This document shows, one piece after another, positions 1 through 12,599 of a stretch of DNA of 64,000 bases (the stretch's first letter is position 1; each line of letters starts with the position of its first letter). The translations under genes and the position numbers were made by a program. The DNA comes from Latrodectus hesperus (taxonomy: Eukaryota; Arthropoda; Arachnida; Araneae; Theridiidae), in NCBI GenBank assembly GCA_037975125.1, contig CM075853.1, positions 36,840,113 through 36,904,112 on the forward strand, read 5' to 3'. The notes under the pieces were generated by a model. The model was not told where the DNA came from. It saw nothing but the letters and a program-made list of their open reading frames with translations, and ran no database searches.

Positions 1-1086
1 GGTAATTTTTAATATACTTTATTAAATCTCTAACTTAATCTTTAATTGCTTTTCAAACAATGAGTTCACATCTTTTTTTCAGTCCTTCTATATTTGTTTT
101 AATATATATATTTTTTAATTTCAATTTAAACAAGGAAATTTTTTCTCTTCAAATATTTTAATAGTTTCTTTTCATTGCACATGAATATCTTATATGCTCC
201 AAAATTAAAAATAAATTTATTTCACTTTCTAGTTTGGTATTATTTCGAAATAATAAAAGGAAATGTGTGTGTGTGTGGTTCCATATTAGTGAATAATAAG
301 ATACTTCAAAAACTAAAATGAAATTTTGAAGTAATCTTATCTTTCAGGAAACTCATACTTCAATTTCGACATGTTTGTCCAAACTCAAAATTTATCTATA
401 ACAATCTGTGTATCAGCCTCTCAAAATAACATGATTAAATTATTATTTTGTTGAATAAATAATACACGAAAATTTTAATTCGTTTATAACATACCGGTTG
501 TCGGAAATTAAAAGGATTCCACGGGGGTTTAATGGGGAGACATGAGGATTATCAGTGGGCGTTGTGGACAAACCGAATGCTTAAGGCATTTTAAGTGGGT
601 GTCATGAGTAAACAAAGAGCTCAAAGGATTACACGTGGGTGTTATATATAAAGCGACGGATGTTTTTCAGAAAAGGTAACCTTTTCAATGTAGAAAAAAT
701 TTTTCTAACTAAAAATCAATCTGAAAATGCAAATGTAATTTAACTTTTTTTTTACCGATTTTATTCCTGAATTTTATAATGTGTTATTTATAAGGTAAGC
801 AGACTCGATATGCTTTTTTCCTTATTCGATTGGAAAAATGTTTCTTATTACAAAGAGCATTCCATAAAAATTGACAGCTTTACGTAATGTGAAATAAAAA
901 ATTAAAATGTAGGTGATTTTTTTCAAAATGTTCCCTGAACGCTTATGAATATTCTAAGAGAAGCAGGTCATATTATTTTCCTAACATCGTGCTTGTTTAA
1001 GCACTGTTTTTATTTGCTCGACAGAAATAGCATTGGGATATTAAGAGTTGAAAATGAAATGCTCGTTGTGCCATAAAATTTTGGCA
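1..1086. other. Intergenic AT-rich DNA, no gene seen
   Basis: Very AT-rich DNA with a short (GT)n run near 264-277 and a degenerate minisatellite at 511-657 (listed separately). All reading frames are short and low in complexity, and none gives a recognisable protein. Confidence 0.6.
511..657. repeat. Degenerate ~40-bp minisatellite, about four units
   Basis: Four copies of a unit built on GGATT followed a few bases later by GTGGGTGTTATG and an AAAC-like end. The GGATT-type anchors end at 518, 550, 590 and 630, so the spacing is 32, 40 and 40 bases. The stretch is visibly richer in G than the DNA around it. The units differ by many substitutions, so the array is old. No function is apparent. 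Confidence 0.55.
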
Positions 1087-1088
1087 TA

Positions 1089-2044
1089 CGAGGTATATCC
1101 AGAAAGTAAGTTCCGTTTGGTAATAAAATTAAATTGTGTACAGATACAGAAAAATTATTTATTGCACAAAATTCTACAACTCTTAAACTACTTTTCCACA
1201 TAACTGCCGAAATTTTGCAGACATTTGTCATAGCGTGGCACAAGTTCTTGTATACCTTCTTCATAGAAGTTTGCCGCCTGTGTCTTCAACCAGTTGGAAA
1301 CAGTTTCTTTCAGCTCTTCGTCATTGTTGAAGTGTTGACCGCCAAGGAAAGACTTGAGATGTAAGAACAGATGAAAGTCGCTATTAGCGAGGTCAGGACT
1401 GTACGGAGGATGGTCAAACACGTCCCAGCCAAATCCCTGTAGAAAAGCTGCAGTGCACTACCCATCCGTTTTGTTTTGTGTTGCTCAGTAAGAATCTTTG
1501 GTACCCAACGTGAGCAAAGTTTACGAAATTTCAGTTTTTCTCTAACAATTTCATGAATTAGTGATTGTGAGATTTGGGGTAATTCCATAGCGAGAGCACT
1601 AATTGTAAAATTGCGGTTTTCCTGGATCTTGTCATCAATCGCGTGAACCAGTTCTTCTGTAACCAAAGATGGACGCCCACTTCGTTCTTCATCATGCACT
1701 TCACTACGTCCTTCATTGAACTGTCGGACCCATCTTCTTACCATAGATTCACACATCGCATGTTGTCCGTAAACTTCGCAAATTTGCCGATAAATTTCAA
1801 TTGGTTTCACTTTCCTAGCATTCAGAAAACGAATCACAGATCTGATTACACAAGCGGCGGGTTTTTCAAAGAACACCGACATTGTAAACAAGCACAACAA
1901 AGCGTACGTGGCTGACAGCGATCTCAAAATGGCGCATGTTTCTTATCCTTGATACAGAGCGTCTACCGCGCATGTGCGGAACTGCGATCATAGCGCTGCA
2001 GCAGAGATAAATTGAAACGGAACTTACTTTCTGGATATACCTCG
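1089..2044 (-). mobile_element. mariner element, internally deleted, TA duplication intact
   Basis: A complete DNA transposon copy by its ends. The left end starts CGAGGTATATCCAGAAAG and the right end (to 2044) is its exact reverse complement over about 30 bp. A TA dinucleotide flanks each side (1087-1088 and 2045-2046), as expected for Tc1/mariner insertion. The element is 956 bp, while mariners of this lineage are usually near 1.3 kb; roughly a quarter is missing from the middle of the transposase. Encoded strand is minus. The ends could still be mobilised in trans if an intact relative exists elsewhere in the genome; that is inference. Confidence 0.95.
1188..1882 (-). pseudogene. mariner transposase with catalytic core deleted
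   Basis: Reads leftward from an ATG at 1880-1882 (MSVFFEKPAACVIRS...). The N-terminal helix-turn-helix DNA-binding half is open, including VRRWVRQFNEGR, a DEERSGRPS linker and the FRKLCSRWVPKIL segment. Near 1450 the frame jumps from the HKTKRMGSAL segment straight to GWDVFDHPPYSPDLANSDF in another frame, so the region carrying the first two catalytic aspartates is gone along with some 300 bp. The C-terminal part holds the third aspartate block (YSPDLANSD) and the usual VPRYDKCLQ ending, with the stop at 1188. The transposase cannot be catalytic; the DNA-binding half could at most bind its own ends. Identification as mariner (DD34D) is firm. Confidence 0.93.
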
Positions 2045-2046
2045 TA

Positions 2047-4841
2047 TTTTGGGTAATGCGAATCATGAATAAAAATTTTAGAACTGATGCTTAAAAAACA
2101 AGTGAAAATTCAAAAGTAAACATTACTTATAAATATTTTATTGCTTGTAAAAAATATTCATTTTCAAAAACACCTTCCATCCTCTTACACGAAGTTTACT
2201 ATTGTATCTATTTACGATATTTTGCGTATTTGAAATTTTTCAATAAAGAACAATTTTTTGTTTTAATTGTCAGTCTTTAGCATTATAAGTTGTGGATGAT
2301 TATGTTTCAAAATTTAGACTGACACAAAGTATTCAACTAAAAGTATTTTGTTACCTGGATTTTTTCACGTCACTATGTTAAAAATTTGAAAAAAATCGTG
2401 TGCCACTTGTGTTTTCTACACCGCTCCTTAAATATCAATTTTTTTTCAGCTGACGATCAATGTCCCATTTACGATCTCAAATAAATCTTTAATTGAGAGA
2501 AAAAGATTCTATTCAGATTAGATTAGATTCATCCTGATATTTTTCAGAACTTTTTCAATCTTTTAAAATTAAAGCTCAGCTTTTAGAAATAAAGCAAGGA
2601 AATTCACTTCATTGGAGCGAAATTCTACTTAGTATTTTAAGAGTATTTATCATAGGGGTAATCACATGCAACAAATTCAAATTAAGATTCAATAAAATAT
2701 TTCGAGAAATATGAAACGAGAATAAGCAAATCACTAATATTTTCCAAACTGTATATTTTAGATATGCATATTGAATGGGAAAAAAAGATATAATTAAACT
2801 TAAAAACTTTTTAAGAGCTCTTTTGGAGTGTTCACAAGTTTATTTTTAAGAACTAAAAATTGCAAAATTATTTAATGTTCGTACAAATTATTTAGCATTA
2901 AACACAAATAAAAAAATAATATTTCATTTGATCTCTATTATTAATCAGTAATTATTACTTTAAATGAATTAATATTAAAAAACATTGTATGAATAGAAGT
3001 TTCCACTAGAAAATATCTACGTTATATTAGTTTATTAACTAAAATTTTAATTTACTTTTCGTTAATAAAATTGCTCTTCATACATCAATCGCTGAGATAA
3101 TCTGAACACAATACCTACTTTATTATGCTCTACTTGTTACTTTATTATTCATTCATTAAAAATTAAGGAGTATCAGGGATTATAAGGAGTATGATTTATG
3201 ACATAAAAATTTAACTTAATTGTTCTCAAGATTGTGTTAATTATTATAACTATACATAAGCAAATTAGCTTTGTGAATGTTAAATTAGCAGCAAAACAAA
3301 ATGAAATAATAGTAAGTAAATCGTATTTCATAAAGGAAAGGAATTAATAATGTTAATAAGAGCCAATTTCCAATCTTTATGAGCATGATTTTATTAAATT
3401 TTAATCATTTAATAATCAAGGAATTAAGTAATTGGCTATTGTTTAAAGATAAGATACTGAACTAATGGATCATAAAAAGTAAACAAAAATTTGTGGGAAA
3501 CGGCAATCATTAATAAATTCCCATTTTATTTTTGTTGATGAACTCTCAAAACATTTTTGTCCATGAACTCTCACAGACTTCAAAAGCTTATTGATGATGT
3601 AGAAAGATAACTTAAGTCGTGATATCTTATGTCTCGTTTACCAAAAAAAAAATTCACAAAGGCAAAAATAATTCGTTAGTACCACCAGCGTGTGTATTGA
3701 GAAATTTTAATCACCTTCAGAAGTATTAACATAAAAATATAGGCTCCACATATATAAAGTTAGATTTTGCATTTGTAAATGAAAAGTATTTATCACATTT
3801 AAAATTACTTTCGGAAAAAGCATTTTCTTAATTTAAAACATTTTTATTGAAATTTTATATGAAAATCTAATTATAAATATATATTTATATATCCGTCTGC
3901 TTCCGATACTATGAGAGTATCTTTAAATCTTAATTAATATTTTATATAATAACATAATATTTTTTGATAGAATTTGCTTAATTAGAAAAATATGGGTATA
4001 TAATCTCCAAATACATATATATATAATTTGAAATCACTGTAAAATTTACTTTGCCGTGATGCACATTGTTTCGGAACTCTGCTGACTTCAAGAACGGATA
4101 CTTGTTGTTTTTCCTCTCTTTTTAAAATAGTTATCTGTCCATACTTGTGATGGTGACAAAGGTAAAAGCATAAGTGACTTCGGATCCTGTCTTCTTTTTA
4201 CATTCCTAAAGTAAAATTTAAAAAATAATAATAAAAAATTATAAAATATTTCGATTTTTGAAGTATAACTTTTACTCATAGCAGCGGAAAAGTTTTCAAT
4301 TTTTCCCAATATGCCGTCCATCGGAAATGCATTGCAGCAATGTAAAGAAATGTCAATTTCAATACTTAATAACTTTTCAAACAAAGCTAAGTGAATAGAG
4401 TAGGTGCTCGTTTTTACGAACTCGAAGGGATCGTTAAAATAGTTCGTAAAATAAAAAATTTGTATAATTGAAAAATAAGTAAAACTAATTTCTTTTTTTT
4501 AACAAACTGCTCTCTTTTTTATAAAAAATTACTAGTATAAAAAATATCTCTAGTGTGCACTAAATAAAGAAACACGAAAGAAATAAAAGTGCTTTCATTT
4601 TGTTGATGGCAAATCAGGCAAAGTAATCACATATTTTCTTTTCTTGGAAAATTACATTTGTAGAAATACAATTTTCTAATTTTTTATTATTATTTGGTGT
4701 GGTGAAGCATTTAAACATTTTTCTGAAAATTATGCTTCAATATTGTTAGCCTTTCATCAATCTGTTTTACAAATGGTCGCAGCACGAAGTCATATTCTAA
4801 TTGTTTGATATATCTTAAAGTCTTTTTTTATACTTTAAACT
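2047..4841. other. Intergenic AT-rich DNA, no gene seen
   Basis: No coding region is supported. The only structure noticed is a local duplication near 3531-3580, where a TTTTTGT..ATGAACTCTCA phrase occurs twice about 26 bases apart. A minus-strand reading frame at 4088-4384 is compositionally plain and matches nothing I know. Confidence 0.5.
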
Positions 4842-4903
4842 ATTTAATCATCTGAAAGTTTTTACATCTGGACTCAGATGTAAGAACTTTCGGATGATTA
4901 AAT
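4842..4903. repeat. 29-bp near-perfect hairpin, 4-nt loop
   Basis: The left arm 4842-4870 and right arm 4875-4903 are reverse complements except at two positions, and both mismatches become G-U wobbles if the plus strand is transcribed, so the RNA would pair end to end around the loop GACT. It abuts the 3' end of the Tigger-type remnant. Origin is not clear: it may be a fold-back remnant or a quasi-palindrome made by template switching. Confidence 0.8.
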
Positions 4904-5330
4904 TTTGGAGAGATGTGGGCGTGTTTGTCGGAGGCAGTGGATGTGTAATTCAATTTCACTGAGATCAAATATATGCTTTTGGCTTCCTTTAATTATAGAT
5001 GTAACAAAATCTGCAAATAAAAATATCTTAAATATAGCTCTATCTGCAATATTACTCCGAGCATAGCTTGACAAATGCATTGCACGGGGAAAGTCAATTT
5101 CGTAAAGTAATTTCTAAGCCATGATCCCATCTTGCAAGAGTGCATTACGATATTTACATTTGAAGTTAGTGATTATACTCTGATGCTTATGCTCTAAGGA
5201 GAGGGTTGGATTAGACGAGGGAAATTCAACACGAATTGCTTGAAAAAAGTCTGGTAGTACAACATCAGTAGTGCAGTTAGAAAAGTTTGTGATTCTCTTG
5301 TGAAAACCTTGATCCAAGTTTCTCAACCAT
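4898..5330 (-). pseudogene. Tigger/pogo-type (DDE_1) transposase remnant
   Basis: Minus-strand frame with one internal stop near 5114; the parts before and after it are in the same frame. The segment VEFPSSNPTLSLEHKHQSII followed by NFKCKYRNALLQ corresponds to the conserved Tigger/Jerky/pogo signature (a Leu-Pro-x-Asn-Thr-Thr block, then a Gln-Pro-Met-Asp-Gln block, then the FK..YR helix), in decayed form. Downstream, MHLSSYARSNIADRAIFKIF matches the helix seen after that signature, where family members read W..V...TI..CF. Upstream, the NCTTD block sits where the family has DNxxAH. Only the C-terminal half of the catalytic domain survives, no terminal repeats were found, and key acidic residues are changed. 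It is not functional. Confidence 0.7.
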
Positions 5331-5409
5331 AAAGTTAAAAAAATAAACTGAAAAAAAGTTAGGGAAAAGGAAGTATAAACGAAAGAGGAACGAAAATGAG
5401 TTTGCAAAA

Positions 5410-7748
5410 AAAGAAATTTCCCAAAATTTTAGTTCGTAAATGGGAATTAAAGTTAGCACAATGTCTTTCAGACTTACGTTAGGGACTAGCTCCAGTTTGC
5501 AAAATCATGAATCTTCTTAAATCAGAGGTTTATAAAAACGAGCGTCTATTGTAGTATTAAAAAAAGGAGTAAATATTTTTATTGTTTCATACTACAATTT
5601 TTCTCCGAATGTTTGGTATACATTTTTACTGGAAACCACGACATTCTAGGCAGTCAACGCTGGTCCTTATGAAATACCGTTAGGTAACCATAATTTAAAT
5701 ACTGAATGATAGATAGAACTAGATAGAAATTGATAGAAGTCTAAAAGAAGACTAGATAGACAACTAAATAGAAGTTGTAGGATATATAATCACATCCGAA
5801 AAAAATACTGTTGTTTGTAAGTATTTATTTTTAAAGTCTAAATAATTCGATAAACCTTAAGTCTTTACTACACCTAATTTGTTCTCTGTTTAACGTTGCT
5901 ATGATTTAAAAATTACAATCAGTTAAACCTATATTAAAAACACACTTCTGAGTCTATTTTTTCCTTAATTTTTTCAGGTTAATTTAATGTTGCTTTTACC
6001 TTTTTTTAAAAAAATTGAATACAGAAATGATATATTAAAACAAAAATTCAGGTAAGTTTCACATGGAAAAACTCTTTAATATTTCAACTGGTATTTGATG
6101 AAGTAATTTAGAAAGTATGTAATTTGTTTTAAAGCAATTACTGTGGAATTTCATCAGATCTGCAATAATAATTCGTAAAAATTAAAAGACACAAAAGTTC
6201 AAACACAGAATTAAAATTTCCTATTTTGAAGAATATACAGGAGCACTTTAAGAACAAGTGAAAAGTTGTACATTATCTTCTTACTACCTTAGACAACCAT
6301 TTTCCATTTCAAATGTAATCTTGGGCAGAGTTAATGAGGAAGGCCGAACAAAACTTTTCTAACATTTTTCCATTCATGAATATGAAAAATTTTTACTCAT
6401 TGGCACAATTAAACACATTAGAAGTTTCTAGACATAATCTTTGAATTAGAAAAAATTTTACCCAAGACACAGAATTTTCAAATTTATTAATTTAAAAATA
6501 TAGATTTAAATAAAATTTCTCGATGTAAAAACTCAAAAAAAGAATTGCCCTTAATAATAACAATGTTTTGCGGAAATCATGTGAAAATTATATCTTTGTC
6601 ACGTTAAAATATTAATTGTAAATTTATTGAGGGTTACTTATGTAGCTTTTTTAAATTTTTTATCAGTGATTGTCACTGTTTTTAGAGAACTTTTATTGTT
6701 TCTTCATCGAAAAACTCTTTACTTTTAGGCATTTCTTATTCCTTAGACTATGTACCAAGTTTAATCAAAAAAGCTAATGTTTACCCACCCCGTTATTAAT
6801 GCTTCATCTTGCTCTTCCTTTCCTAAATCAGGACCAAAAAATTGAAAAGCTATCAGGATTAAGTTCCTAGTTTTTCATAACTAAATATCACATTCACCAA
6901 TTTTTGGCACTGGAAAAATTTAGATTTTTACAAATTTCACATATTTATGTGAGTAAAAAAATATCTACTACTTTCTTCAAGTCTGCATATTCCGATTCAT
7001 AACTACTAGAATTATTTGACACATTTTATCTCTCAAGTCAGGTTTTATTTGTATTCTGGTTAAATTCGGAATAGAAAGAATGTTTCCGCCTAATGCGAAC
7101 TTGTAGGGAAATAATTAAAAGTGGATTTAAAAGAGAAAATAATTAAGAGCAATTTGTTCCCCGATGACATTTCGGTTCAAATGCGAGAACATAGTAGATA
7201 TTGCATTTCAATCAAATAAAAGAATTGCAACTTTAGTAATAGATTTGCATCTTAAATTCTTTCTCTATGTACTTGCCACCTCCATCTTTAAAAAATTGTA
7301 AAAAAAAATTGAGCTCAACAGGTGATTTTTTTAAAGTTAGTTGAAAAATTTCCTTTATTTTTTCAGACTTAGAAAAATATTTTATTTTATAAACTTTCTC
7401 AATTTTTATATAAACTTTCATTTGCTATACAATAACATTTTTACTTTATATCTTTATACAAAATTGTATTGAAATGACAACTTTACTTTTCAGTAATATC
7501 TTTACTTTGCTTTCACATTGCTAGCCATTTAATTGCAACACTGAAAAAAATAATCTTACAAAAATCAGAATCATAAGAAAAGATGTTGGAATGTGAAAAG
7601 GATAAGCATTTTATCACACATGGGCGATAGAGGAGGGACAAATGACATCTGAATTACTGACTGAAAGAAAAATTGGGATTTCACACTCGAAAATTACTTT
7701 GTAATGTAGGATAATTTTGGCCTTGAAAAAGAAGCAAAATGCTTATCA
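5410..7748. other. Intergenic AT-rich DNA, no gene seen
   Basis: No gene supported. A short imprecise AGATAGAA-type simple repeat lies at about 5706-5775. The remaining reading frames are short and rich in Lys, Phe and Ile, as expected from AT-rich noncoding DNA. Confidence 0.5.
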
Positions 7749-8640
7749 GCAAGTATTGGAATTTGTTACAGGTAGGATCGTTGCTTATTAAGTGTATGGA
7801 TTATCGTTCTGCAATATTGCCATTCGCACTGATTGAAATCCCGCCAGTGTCACGAGAATCTGGAATCAATTGGATACTAAGGGTTATATTTAACTCTTTA
7901 TAGGATTTCAACGTTTTCCTATGACTAAAGACCGAGAAGTTTGACACATTCCGTGGTCAACCTTTGAAAAATCGCATAACAACATCACTGATCATCAGTC
8001 AAAATGGACTTGCTACAGTGACCATATATTCGACTTCCCTTGATGATGCAGCATAAAGACAGCTGACGAGTCTGGAGTATCCTTTGACAAAAGTGGATAC
8101 AATAATCCCACAATGACGTTTTTTCAGACTAGTTCTGTGTGCAGCATATTGATGGCGGTACACTTGTCTAAAGGTTCCTTGAAGAATGTCCATTGCCTAC
8201 TTGTATTCATAATCATCATAGATGTTCAGCTTTGTACCTAATGTGATGATATAAGTCACCATTAGTTACATCACACTCACGTCTCCCATTTGGATTGACC
8301 GTAATTTGAATGTATATTTTTGACATCTTAAGGCTAGTAGTTATGCCTTATTTTTAAAACCTGCGAAGTACCATCTTGTGCGAATTTTGTTCTTTTCGTG
8401 TTCTAACCATTCTCGATATAGAAGATAGTCAATCGTTGTCTTGGCCTGCACAGATTTCAAACCTCTCACTAACAAAAAACATCTCATCATGAGTTGCTGT
8501 GAGAATGGCTCGTCAACGTACTATGGTTGATGAAGAATGGCATAGACTTGAAACAGCATGGAGTGAGTTGTCCGTTTTTGTCATCTAAACTCAACTCGAC
8601 TCCTTGCCTTACCGGGTAAGGACTGTCTTAGTTACCTGGA
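7749..8640 (+). pseudogene. Tc1-like transposase, heavily decayed
   Basis: Recognised by stitching together short plus-strand blocks that follow the order of a Tc1 transposase. The N-terminal helix-turn-helix reads GRIVAY then LSFCNIAIRTD then NPASVTRIWNQL near 7770-7875, with two stops inside. The middle (about 7920-8200) is nearly unreadable. The C-terminal part is clear: LSWPAQISNLSLTKN stands where the family has a WPA-SPDL-PIEN block, followed by MARQRTMVDEEWHRLETAWS and SLPYRVRTVLV. The SPDLSPIEN-type catalytic block is lost, stops occur at several places, and no inverted terminal repeats could be found. The order and spacing of blocks make the Tc1 assignment fairly secure. The copy is ancient. 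Confidence 0.75.
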
Positions 8641-8644
8641 ACTA

Positions 8645-9015
8645 TTTCTACTCATTTCGCACCACAATAAAATCCACACAAACTGTGCTTGCATATTCGA
8701 ACAGTTTATCTTCATGCTTACGCATACATATTTTTTCCTTTCTTTTTTGGTGCTGCAATTATAAACAATCGAGTATAATTTGTTTAACTTAAACTTGACT
8801 TTTAAATAATAAATTTATGTGTAACAATAAAGTGAGAAATAATTTGTAAAATTGTTTTTTCTTGCGCATTTTACTTTTTATTCAAGGATATAGTTGAATC
8901 TTATTTTCTCTATGCATTCTTAATATTTTATCCACAGTTTTGACTTCTTTCAGGAATAGGATAGAAGGTATTAAATAAAACACTTTCAATCAATCAGAGT
9001 TTTTGATTTTAATAA
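8645..9015. other. Short gene-free gap
   Basis: AT-rich sequence between the Tc1-like remnant and the LINE remnant, with no recognisable content. The Tc1 3' terminal repeat would be expected here but I cannot see it. Confidence 0.4.
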
Positions 9016-9019
9016 CATT

Positions 9020-9500
9020 AAATTATCTGAGTTCAAACAGTCTACCTAACTCTTTTCCGGTCTACCTTTTTGTCGTTATCCACTTTTTCAAAGCATCACA
9101 TTCTACTACATTCCATTCTCATGAGGAGACCAATCATCTCATTCAGTTAAGTTTAATAAAATTTAAAACGGTATAATTTCTAAAGAACTTATAAAGTTCA
9201 AAGTTGGATCTTCTTCGCCAATTTCTTATGTCATTAATACCACCAAAAAAGGATTTGTAGCATTTTCCTTTCAAAGATCACCAACATTTTCTCGTCTCTT
9301 GCTGTTAGCATCCATATTTTGGACGCAAATCTTAATACTGTTATTATGAGAATTTTGTAAAATTTTAGTTCTTCTTTTGATCAGTTGGGGTTTTAATTGG
9401 TTTCTAAGACCAAATTGGCTCTGATTGGCTGTAACAATTCTATTTCAGATCCCAGGAATGATTTCATCTTGGTATTCTATCTAATTATCTTTGTAATTAA
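9020..9500 (-). pseudogene. 3' end of an RTE-like LINE reverse transcriptase
   Basis: Minus strand. Reading from 9480 leftward gives, in order, NQSQFGLRNQLKPQLIKRRT, then after a frameshift LYKILIITVLRFASKIWMLT, IFERKMLQILFGGI, WRRRSNFELYKFF and FIKLN*MRWLVSS. This order is the thumb/C-terminal region of endonuclease-reverse transcriptase LINEs, where the family reads L(Y)K.LI.PVL.YG.E.W.L, IFERK.LR.I.G, WR.R.N.ELY and IK..R..W.GH. There is at least one frameshift and several stops, and nothing of the palm domain or endonuclease remains, as expected for a 5'-truncated insertion. The exact clade (RTE or a relative) is less sure than the LINE assignment. Confidence 0.75.
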
Positions 9501-11518
9501 TAATAATTTGTTAAATAATATTTTTGTATATGTTTCAAAAAATTAATTTTGTAATGTTAATTTTTGAATAAGTTCACACTTTTAATTACCTGTTTATTAA
9601 GATAATATTAAAATACTTATATTCATTCCCCCCGAGCGATAATCAACTATACTCAAAATACATTGGATTTTAATGTAAGCCAGTATTTATTTGGCAGAAT
9701 TTTAAATGAATTTATGAAAATCCTATTTTTGTATACCGCTTCATCAAATTAAGTTATTGTTATCTTATTTCTAAGAGTAAAGTTATCGTAAAAATAAACA
9801 AAAGAACTATTTTTTTAAATAATCTATTCATATGCTTGCCTAAGTTAAGACCCAAAAAATTTATTTAGCGCATCCGGCTCAAAATCTTGAAATATGTAAG
9901 TCTTTTCCAAGAATAGGAAGAGGGTGCTCATGGTTCACTATTTTTAAGCATTTCTAGGGGAAAGAAATAGGAAGGGAAAGGAGAAACACACACAGGTGTT
10001 GAAGTAACGTATATTAGTCTCTAAAACTGTGAGAATATTTTCAATTATTATACTTAAAACCATAGTACTTCTGAATAATTCAATCCCATTTCACAACAAG
10101 TCAAATAAACTTTTGGTGAATGAATATAGAATTCTTAATTAAGAACATATATAATTGAGAATAAATTACATTTATATACATTCTGCACCAATACAGAATC
10201 GTACTCAATGACAAATAATACATATTGTTCAAAGTAAATAAATAATGCATTTTTTTCTGTTTTCCAATTTTTAGAGAGAATATTTAACACAATTTTTTAA
10301 TAAGTTGATACTCTTTGAAAATCTGATCAGGAATATTATGATACTTATATATATTTTAAATAAAACCTCAAAAAATAATACTAACAATTAACACAAATTA
10401 TAAATGTAAAAATACCATCAATTGCCCAAACACTAATTCCTTTGCATAAAAATAAATAACTATCATCAATTACTTTTGCATTTTATTTTGAGTTACTTTA
10501 TAAAATAAAAGTACTAAATAATAGTTAATATTTTAACATCGATTTTAATTAACATAACCATATAATGTAAAATTCTATGAAAAATACAAAAATGCTTATG
10601 TGCCGTTAATTTTTACAATTTTTCTATTTTGTATACATGTAGTTATATTGCTTATATACAATAAAAAAACACTTAAGCAATAATTTTTCAATTTTATAAC
10701 AAAGCGATATGTTTCAAAAGCATACTATTTTAAGTAAAACTGAATTCTTGAAACAAATAATTTATAAGAGTGCAAAGTAACAGAGAAGAAATAAAAAATT
10801 TTTTAAACAATTATTTCTGAATGTTTTAATATACTCATGAAGAGAACTTCAATTTGTTATCACCGATACTTTTTTCGTATGTAAGTGTTAATTCGACAGA
10901 TACCTAGAATTTAAAGTAATTGATATAAATATCCACATCTTTAATAAGAATTGCGAATAGTTAAAATGAATACCAACATTGCTAATTATTAATTTGCTAG
11001 CTCTAACTTGTGGAAAAGAAAAAAATTAACCCTTTTAAAGAAACAAGAATATCCGAAAAAAATCTGTTGAGTCACCATGTCAAAACTTGACAATGTTAAA
11101 TATTTTAAACAAAAATGAAAGAAAGAATGTTCAAAGAATTTTTTGAAAAGAATGTTCTAGGAATTTTTTCCCAAATAAAAAAAAATGTAAAACGTGATTT
11201 TAGATTATGCTAACACAATCACTGCATTTAAATATTTAACTTCTGTAAATAAACTTAATAATGAGAAATGTGACTTCTTCAGTTAAATCACCAAAAAGAG
11301 TGCGCCTACTGATTGAAGCAACAGGTTTCAAGATATTTAAATTCGTTCCGTACAAATTTGTTCTAGTATTTAAGAATATATTGTTTAAAAAATGAATGTT
11401 TTTCATATGTGAAACAATACCCGTAGAAATAATATGCAAATATAACATTTATTCGTTGTTATGAACAAACTATAACTGAAGATATTTTAAGGAATATTCA
11501 TTATACCTATAATTTTTA

Positions 11519-11563
<45 letters not shown>

Positions 11564-12035
11564 AAAACGAAAATAAACTGTTGGCTGAAATCGGATATTA
11601 CTTGCTGTTTCTAATTTGTCCCTTTATCCCTTATGCTCCACTTAAAATAAAAAGATTGTTGATATAGTGGCATTTTAGGCATACTTAGCATTTACTTTGC
11701 AATGCTAATCTTGTCTTTAAATAAATACAGTATCAGAGACATTTTCATTATACATAAATAGTTCATCCTAGAAGAAGAAAAACTTATCCGATGTAAATTT
11801 TTTTCTTTTATATCGCTTAAAATAAAATAATAAATTATTCTTCTATTTTAGATGTGTGTACATTTTAGTCATCGAACAGGGAATTTAAACTGTTTGTTGA
11901 TTTCCAGTCAATAAATGTACATTGACAAATGATGGAATGTACCACATCATCTCAATAAAAATCTATCAATGATTATAGGAGACGATGCCCGATAAACCGA
12001 TATTGTGTAATGCAATATATATGTATATTTTTAAA
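9501..12035. other. Intergenic AT-rich DNA, no gene seen
   Basis: Nothing is recognised here apart from the (TA)n microsatellite at 11522-11562. Confidence 0.5.
11522..11562. repeat. (TA)n microsatellite
   Basis: About 20 uninterrupted TA units. Confidence 0.95.
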
Positions 12036-12590
12036 TCAGAGCTTATTGCTATTAGGAGGGGGTTACAATACCCGTATGATATAGAGAGACAACTACACGA
12101 TGTCTGGATTTTGATTAAGAGTCGTGCTTCAACACTTAACTGGGACAAAACAAGCTTGGCCATTTTAGACCTTCACGTCCGATTTTCTTCTGGTCATTTT
12201 ATCCATTTTCAATGGATTCCATTTCAAGTTGGGTTCGATGGAAACTTGAAGAACCAACTACCTGGCCACAGAACTGCTGTTGAGGAGAGAGTGAGTCCTT
12301 GTAGGGCTCTCACATAGAGCGAGATCTCCTCCCTTAGGAAGATGGAATTAAACCGATTTGGAAAGATTTCTTCCAATCACCTGTGGTATTTTGGAAGAAG
12401 CCCGGGTGTGTCTTTTCAACTTTCGCCATGAAAATAACAAACAGCTTTCATGCGCATCATGAGTGGTCATAGGACAGCACTCCCTTTACATCAGGGACAG
12501 AAGATTTTCCCAGAGTGCCATTGGTATGAGGCTGACAGGGTGACCTCGGTTAATTATTTTTGTTTGCTTGGATATTAGAAAGGACAAAAT
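12036..12590 (+). pseudogene. Non-LTR retrotransposon RNase H / 3'-end remnant
   Basis: Plus strand. The frame through 12036-12317 contains SELIAIRRGL, DVWILIKSRAS, DKTSLAILDL and HFQWIPFQVGFDGN in the order and spacing of the RNase H domain that ends the ORF2 of Jockey-like LINEs common in spiders. The conserved acidic residue expected before SRAS is Lys here, and the His of the IP.HVG block is Gln, so the domain is dead. Further along (about 12390-12540), in shifted frames, WYFGRSPGVSF and SGH-like blocks correspond to the short tail after RNase H. A region with ordinary base composition, 12600-12760, may be its 3' UTR. The family resemblance is from memory; the exact clade is inferred. Confidence 0.65.
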
Positions 12591-12599
12591 ACTTCAGGA

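Noticed and set aside
12030..12320. Functional RNase H gene
   Set aside because: Catalytic residues are replaced and the frame breaks soon after; it is a retrotransposon remnant.
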